Of a stretch of DNA of 64,000 nt, positions 59,685-64,000 are shown one piece after another; the first letter of the stretch is position 1, and every line of letters starts with the position of its first letter. The position numbers were made by a program, and so were the translations under genes. The notes beneath the pieces were generated by a model. It was given only the letters and a program-made list of their open reading frames with translations. It searched no databases and was not told the DNA's origin. The DNA comes from Nocardia brasiliensis ATCC 700358 (GTDB lineage Bacteria; Actinomycetota; Actinomycetes; Mycobacteriales; Mycobacteriaceae): positions 186,001 through 250,000 of the forward strand of contig NC_018681.1 of the NCBI RefSeq assembly GCF_000250675.2, given 5' to 3'.

Positions 59685-61580
59685 ATGTCAGTCGCACTGG
59701 ACGTCGCGACAGCCGATCCGGAGGCCGACAGACCGCAGCGGCCCGCGGCGTCGCCGCCGGGCCGCCTGGATTCGCTGCGGCGGTTCTGGCCGTATGTGCG
59801 CCCGCATCGGCGCGCGCTGCTCGGCGCGACCGTGCTCGCGATCCTCTCGTCGCTGACCGCGATCGCCATCCCACTGGTGATCGCGCGGATCGTCGACGGC
59901 CCGATCGCCAGGAAGGATTTCGGCGGGGCCCTGTGGCCCGCGCTGCTCGTGCTCGTGCTCGGCCTGCTGGACGCCGCGGGAGTGTGGGGACGGCGCTGGC
60001 TGGTCGCGAAGCCGGCCACCGAGTTCGAGATCACCATGCGCGCCAAGATCTTCCGCAAGTTGCAGACGCTGGCGATCGGACGGCACGACGCGTGGGAGTC
60101 GGGTCAGCTGCTGTCCCGCGCGGTCGACGACATGGCCACCATGCGCCGGTTCGTCGCGTTCGCCGGTCCGTTCCTGATCCTGCACATGGTGCTGATCCCG
60201 GTCGGCCTGCTCGCCCTGCTGTGGCTGAACTGGCAGATCGGCCTGCTGTTCCTGATCATCTCGATTCCATTGACCTACATCGCCGTTCGGTTCGAGCGGG
60301 AGTACGCCAAGGCGTCGCGCCGCTCGCAGGACCAGGCGGGCGACTTGGCGACCACCGCCGAGGAATCCGCGCAGGGCGTGCGGGTGCTCAAGGCGTTCGG
60401 CCGCGGTGCGTTCTTCGGTGGCCGGTTCCGCGCGCAGTCGCGCGAGTTGCAGCGGACCGAGCTGTACAAGGTCCGGCTGGACGCCCGGTTGTGGTCGGCC
60501 ATGACCGGCATGCCGCAGCTGGCCATCGTGTTCGCGCTCGGTTTCGGCGCCTGGTCGGTGGTACAGGGCACGATGACGCTCGGCACCCTCGTCGCGGGCA
60601 TCACGCTGGCGAATTTCCTGCAGTGGCCGATCATCTGGACCGGCTTCCTGCTCGCCGAGTGGAACGACGCGCGCACCGCGGGTGACCGCTACTGGGAGAT
60701 CATCGATACCCCGGTGGACATCACCGACCCGGCCGATCCGGTCGAGTTGCCCGCACAGATCGTCGGCGAACTGCGTTTGGACGGGGTGAAATTCACCTTC
60801 CCCGACGCAGAAGCAGAAGTGCTGCAAGACGTTTCGCTCAAGATTCGGCCGGGTGAGACGGTCGCGCTGGTCGGCGCGACCGGCAGCGGCAAGACCGCGC
60901 TGCTCAATCTGATCCCGCGGCTCTACGACGTCACCGGCGGCGCGATCACCATCGACGGCATCGACATCGCGGACATGCGGCTGGCCGACCTGCGGTCGCT
61001 GGTCTCGGTGGCGTTCGAGGAGCCGGTGCTGTTCTCGGCGAGCGTGCGGGAGAACGTCGCGCTGGGCGACCCGTCGGCCACCGACGCCGACGTGCGTCGC
61101 GCGCTCGACGTCGCCCAGGCGAGCGAGTTCGTGGACGAACTGCCCTGGGGCCTGGACACCAGGATCGGCGAGCAGGGCCTGAGCCTGTCCGGCGGTCAGC
61201 GCCAGCGGCTCGCGCTGGCCCGCGCCGTGCTGAGCGGGGCGGGTGCGCTCGCGGGCGTTGGCAAAGCTGATGGTGCGCACAGCGAGACGGCAGGAGGCGG
61301 AGCCGACGGGGTGGGTGGGCACCGCCCGAGCCGGATCATGGTGCTCGACGACCCGCTGTCCGCGCTGGACGTGGAGACCGAGGAGCGGGTGCAGGAGCGG
61401 CTGCGCACGGTGCTGGCCGGCGCGACCACCCTGCTCGTCGCGCACCGGCCTTCGACGGCGGCGCTGGCCGACCGGGTCGCGGTGCTCGCGGAGGGCCGGA
61501 TCGTCGCCGAGGGCACCCATGACCAACTGCTGCGCAGCAGCAGCCGATATCGCGAACTGATGGGAGGTGAGCAGCAATGA
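59685..61580 (+). CDS. ABC exporter half-transporter with degenerate ATP site
   Basis: Type IV ABC half-exporter of 631 aa: about six transmembrane helices (40-330) and an ATPase domain. Walker A is GATGSGKTAL, the signature LSGGQRQRLALARA (about 501). The Q-loop reads SVAFEEPVLFS (Glu for Gln), and Walker B is IMVLDDPLSALD with Asp in place of the catalytic Glu. Between signature and Walker B there is a Gly/Ala-rich insertion of about 30 residues (around 518-548) absent from ordinary exporters. ATG at 59685 follows AGGGGGAG. The next gene overlaps by 4 bp and encodes the partner. Confidence 0.93.
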   Translation: MSVALDVATADPEADRPQRPAASPPGRLDSLRRFWPYVRPHRRALLGATVLAILSSLTAIAIPLVIARIVDGPIARKDFGGALWPALLVLVLGLLDAAGVWGRRWLVAKPATEFEITMRAKIFRKLQTLAIGRHDAWESGQLLSRAVDDMATMRRFVAFAGPFLILHMVLIPVGLLALLWLNWQIGLLFLIISIPLTYIAVRFEREYAKASRRSQDQAGDLATTAEESAQGVRVLKAFGRGAFFGGRFRAQSRELQRTELYKVRLDARLWSAMTGMPQLAIVFALGFGAWSVVQGTMTLGTLVAGITLANFLQWPIIWTGFLLAEWNDARTAGDRYWEIIDTPVDITDPADPVELPAQIVGELRLDGVKFTFPDAEAEVLQDVSLKIRPGETVALVGATGSGKTALLNLIPRLYDVTGGAITIDGIDIADMRLADLRSLVSVAFEEPVLFSASVRENVALGDPSATDADVRRALDVAQASEFVDELPWGLDTRIGEQGLSLSGGQRQRLALARAVLSGAGALAGVGKADGAHSETAGGGADGVGGHRPSRIMVLDDPLSALDVETEERVQERLRTVLAGATTLLVAHRPSTAALADRVAVLAEGRIVAEGTHDQLLRSSSRYRELMGGEQQ

Positions 61581-63457
61581 GTACGGACACTGTCACGTCG
61601 AAAAACATGGCACCGGAAGCGGATTCGTCCGTGAACCCGGACACGCGGGACGAGGCCGCCGACTGGCGCGGCATCGCGAGCGAGGACAAGGAGGTCACCC
61701 AGGCCGGAAACCTGGTGCTGGCCGGTCGATCCCGGCGGCTGCTGCTCGACCTGATCCGGCCGTACCGCAAGCTGGCGGCGCTGGCGCTGGTGCTCATCGT
61801 GGTGGACAACGCCGCGATGGTTTCGGCGCCGCTGTTCGTCGCGCACGGCCTCGACACCGGCATCAGCGAAGGGCGCAAAGGCAACTGGACCCCGCTGGCC
61901 TGGACGGTCGGCGGGTATCTCGGCGCGGTCCTGCTCGGGGTCGCGACCACGTTCCTGTTCCTGCGCGTATCCGGCCGGCTGAGCCAGAGCGTGCTGTTCG
62001 ACCTGCGAGTGCGTTCGTTCACGCATATGCAGCGGCTCAGCGTCGCCTTCCACGAGAAGTACACCTCCGGCAAGGTGGTCGCGCGGCTCACCGGCGACAT
62101 CGAGACGCTGCAGGAACTGCTGGAGAGCGCGCTGAACCAGGCGCTCAGCGCGATCCTTTCGGTGCTCACCATCGCGGTGCTGCTGATCTACCTGGACCTG
62201 ACGCTGGCCGCGATCGTGCTGATCGGCTTCGTGCCGCTCGTGCTCGTCACCCGTTGGGCCCAGCGCAGGCAGCGCGCCGGATACCGCCGGACCCGCGGTG
62301 CCATCGCGAAGGTGGTGGTGCAGTTCGTCGAGTCGATGGGCGGCATGCGCGCGGTGCAGACGTTCCGGCGCGAGCAGCGCAACGAGTCGGTGCTGGCGCA
62401 CGAGGACGCCGAATTCCAGCGGGCGACCACCGCCGCCATGCGCGGCATGGGCGATTACGCGGGGCTCACCAGGGTGATCGGCAACATCACCCGGGTGATC
62501 ATCATCGTGGTGGGCGCCTGGCTGGTGATCGAGGGCAACCTCGCGCTCGGCGTGCTCGCGGCATACCTGTTGTACCTCAACGAGTTCTACGGTCCGCTCG
62601 ACGAACTCGCGCAGGTGTTCAACTCGTACCAGTCCGCCGCGGCGGCGCTGGAGAAGATCTCCGGCGTGCTCGAGGAAGAACCCTCGGTGCGCGAACCCGC
62701 CGAGCCGGTGTCGCTGACCAAGGCCACCGGCGCGGTCCGGCTGGATCGGGTGTCGTTCGGCTACGGCGAGCGCGAGGTGCTGCCGGAGTTCAGTCTCGAG
62801 ATCCCCGCGGGACAGGTCGTCGCCCTGGTCGGTGCCACCGGCGCGGGCAAGTCGACCCTGGCCAAGCTGCTGACCCGGTTCTACGACCCGACCAGCGGCA
62901 CGGTCACCCTCGACGGGATCGATCTGCACCGGATCACCGACACCGACCTGCGCCGCAATGTCGTGATGGTCACCCAGGAGTCCTATCTGTTCTCCGGTTC
63001 GGTGGCCGACAACATCCGGCTCGGCCGGCCCGACGCGTCCGACGCGGACGTGTTCGCGGCGGCCCGCGCGGTCGGACTGTACGAGTTCGTGCAGGCGTTG
63101 CCGGAGGGTTTCGACACCGATGTGCGCAAGCGGGGTGGTCGGCTGTCCGCGGGCCAGCGGCAGTTGGTCGCCTTCGCCCGGGTGTTCCTCGCCGACCCGG
63201 CGGTGATCGTGCTGGACGAAGCCACGTCCAGCCTCGACATCCCGGGCGAGCGACTCGTGCAGCGGGCACTGGAGACGGTGCTGCGCGACCGCACCGCGGT
63301 CATCATCGCGCACCGGTTGTCCACGGTGGCCATCGCCGACCGGGTGCTGGTGCTGGAATCGGGGCGTGTCGCCGAGGACGGCACCCCCGATGAGCTGATC
63401 GCGGGCACCGGCAAGTTCGCCAGCCTGCACGCGGCGTGGCGCGAGTCGCTGGTGTGA
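61577..63457 (+). CDS. ABC exporter half-transporter, catalytic partner
   Basis: 626 aa, six helices and an ATPase domain. Walker A GATGAGKSTLAKLL, Q-loop MVTQESYLFSG with Gln, Walker B VIVLDEATSSLD with catalytic Glu and H-loop IIAHRLST are all normal. The signature is LSAGQRQLVAFAR (A for G). With the first protein it forms an asymmetric heterodimer: one ATP site is canonical (Walker B here and LSGGQ of the partner), the other degenerate, as in TM287/288 or Rv1272c/Rv1273c. The ATG overlaps the preceding stop in ATGA. Substrate likely a lipid or drug. Confidence 0.94.
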   Translation: MSTDTVTSKNMAPEADSSVNPDTRDEAADWRGIASEDKEVTQAGNLVLAGRSRRLLLDLIRPYRKLAALALVLIVVDNAAMVSAPLFVAHGLDTGISEGRKGNWTPLAWTVGGYLGAVLLGVATTFLFLRVSGRLSQSVLFDLRVRSFTHMQRLSVAFHEKYTSGKVVARLTGDIETLQELLESALNQALSAILSVLTIAVLLIYLDLTLAAIVLIGFVPLVLVTRWAQRRQRAGYRRTRGAIAKVVVQFVESMGGMRAVQTFRREQRNESVLAHEDAEFQRATTAAMRGMGDYAGLTRVIGNITRVIIIVVGAWLVIEGNLALGVLAAYLLYLNEFYGPLDELAQVFNSYQSAAAALEKISGVLEEEPSVREPAEPVSLTKATGAVRLDRVSFGYGEREVLPEFSLEIPAGQVVALVGATGAGKSTLAKLLTRFYDPTSGTVTLDGIDLHRITDTDLRRNVVMVTQESYLFSGSVADNIRLGRPDASDADVFAAARAVGLYEFVQALPEGFDTDVRKRGGRLSAGQRQLVAFARVFLADPAVIVLDEATSSLDIPGERLVQRALETVLRDRTAVIIAHRLSTVAIADRVLVLESGRVAEDGTPDELIAGTGKFASLHAAWRESLV

Positions 63458-63497
63458 TGCGGGCCCGGTGTGGTGCGGGCAACGGGCCGGCGTCGCT

Positions 63498-63503
63498 TAC
63501 GGT
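63498..63503 (+). promoter_or_regulatory. -10 hexamer TACGGT for the glycolipid-binding gene (leaderless)
   Basis: TACGGT ends 6 nt before GTG 63510. Confidence 0.45.
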
Positions 63504-63509
63504 AGAGAT

Positions 63510-64000
63510 GTGACGATCCCAGCCTCCGAGAGCCAAGCCACCGGCAACGAGACGCCACCGGCCTCCCGCTGGCCGGCGATTCTCACCTGGCGCGCGCACA
63601 ACGCGTCCCGGATGGAATCGGTGCGCGTGACCCTCAACGGCAACCGTATCCGCGCCGCCGGTCGCATGATCGGCGGCGCGTGCGACGACCACCCGGCCTT
63701 CAGCGCGTCCTACGACCTGGTGACCGACGAGAGCGGCGCCACCAAACGTCTCTCGCTGCGCACCACCACGGCCGCGGGCGAGCGGCACGCGTCCATCGCC
63801 CGGGACGAGGAGAACTACTGGCTGGTGGACGCGGGCGGCAGCCACGTCCGCTCCACCTTCGCGGGCGCGCTCGACGTGGACGTGGTGCTCAGCCCGTTCT
63901 TCAACACGCTGCCGATCCGGCGCTTCGACCTGCAGCACGCGGTGCACGATGTGCAGGTGCCGGTCGTCTATGTGCGGCTGCCGGACCTGCTCGTCCAGGA
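63510..64000 (+). CDS. putative glycolipid-binding protein (PF06475-type), 3' end outside window
   Basis: Open frame continuing past the window end; 163 residues are visible. After an N-terminal tail (ESQATGNETPPAS) comes ILTWRAHNASRMESVRV; the motif LSPFFNTLPIRRFDL is the hallmark of the glycolipid-binding (DUF1089) family. The family is about 190 aa long, so most of it is here. The GTG at 63510 fits a TACGGT hexamer at leaderless spacing. It lies 52 bp after the ABC operon and might work with it, but that is a guess. Confidence 0.85.
   Translation, partial: MTIPASESQATGNETPPASRWPAILTWRAHNASRMESVRVTLNGNRIRAAGRMIGGACDDHPAFSASYDLVTDESGATKRLSLRTTTAAGERHASIARDEENYWLVDAGGSHVRSTFAGALDVDVVLSPFFNTLPIRRFDLQHAVHDVQVPVVYVRLPDLLVQ

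Overview
This window is GC-rich chromosomal DNA from a mycolic-acid actinobacterium. Gene content points to Nocardia or a close relative in the Mycobacteriales: DprE1/DprE2, AftA, an Emb arabinosyltransferase, GlfT1/GlfT2, the Wzm/Wzt galactan exporter, an Ag85-like mycolyl esterase, a FadD32-like ligase and the proteasome activator Bpa. No ribosomal RNA, insertion sequence, integrase or CRISPR array was found. The species is inferred from protein character only.

Layout. 0-11 kb is a minus-strand arabinan block (dprE1, dprE2, aftA, an extra GT-C-like membrane protein, one emb gene), with a GtrA-family protein divergent from dprE1. 11-24.7 kb is mixed: a PPOX flavoprotein, a molybdopterin oxidoreductase, an XRE regulator, a MarR/MFS drug-efflux pair, dTDP-rhamnose genes (rfbC, rfbA, later rfbB), an HSL-type esterase and two tandem secreted glycine-zipper paralogues. 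24.7-36.5 kb returns to envelope assembly: a DUF2142 membrane protein, a GT2 enzyme, a second GtrA, GlfT2, an SDR, RsgA, then GlfT1-Wzt-Wzm and Bpa. 36.7-46 kb holds a SufS-like protein lacking the PLP lysine, a quinone oxidoreductase, a MarR regulator, three tRNA genes, a holin-like/DUF3618/DUF4235 operon, a dienelactone-hydrolase-like protein, a Pat/HisC2 aminotransferase and the Ag85-like esterase. 46-53.5 kb carries a bacterial nitric oxide synthase, a DoxX protein, small secreted proteins and housekeeping enzymes. 53.5-64 kb has a Dcm/Vsr methylation-repair pair, a KAS/FadD32-like pair, a heterodimeric ABC exporter and the start of a glycolipid-binding protein.

How the genes fit together. 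DprE1/DprE2 make decaprenyl-phosphoryl-arabinose; AftA and Emb transfer it to galactan. GlfT1 and GlfT2 build that galactan and Wzm/Wzt export it. RfbA/B/C supply dTDP-rhamnose for the linker. The Ag85-like esterase and the KAS/FadD32-like pair fit mycolate or long-chain lipid metabolism.

A recurrent feature is a TANNNT hexamer 6-7 nt before a GTG or ATG start, usually without a Shine-Dalgarno. This suggests many leaderless transcripts. Clear hairpin terminators separate most convergent genes. The most unusual items are the lysine-less PLP fold, the Asp at a hydrolase nucleophile elbow, the Vsr N-terminal extension, the tandem repeats at 37.9-38.4 kb and 53.5-53.9 kb, and a palindromic half-site shared by two loci 14 kb apart.
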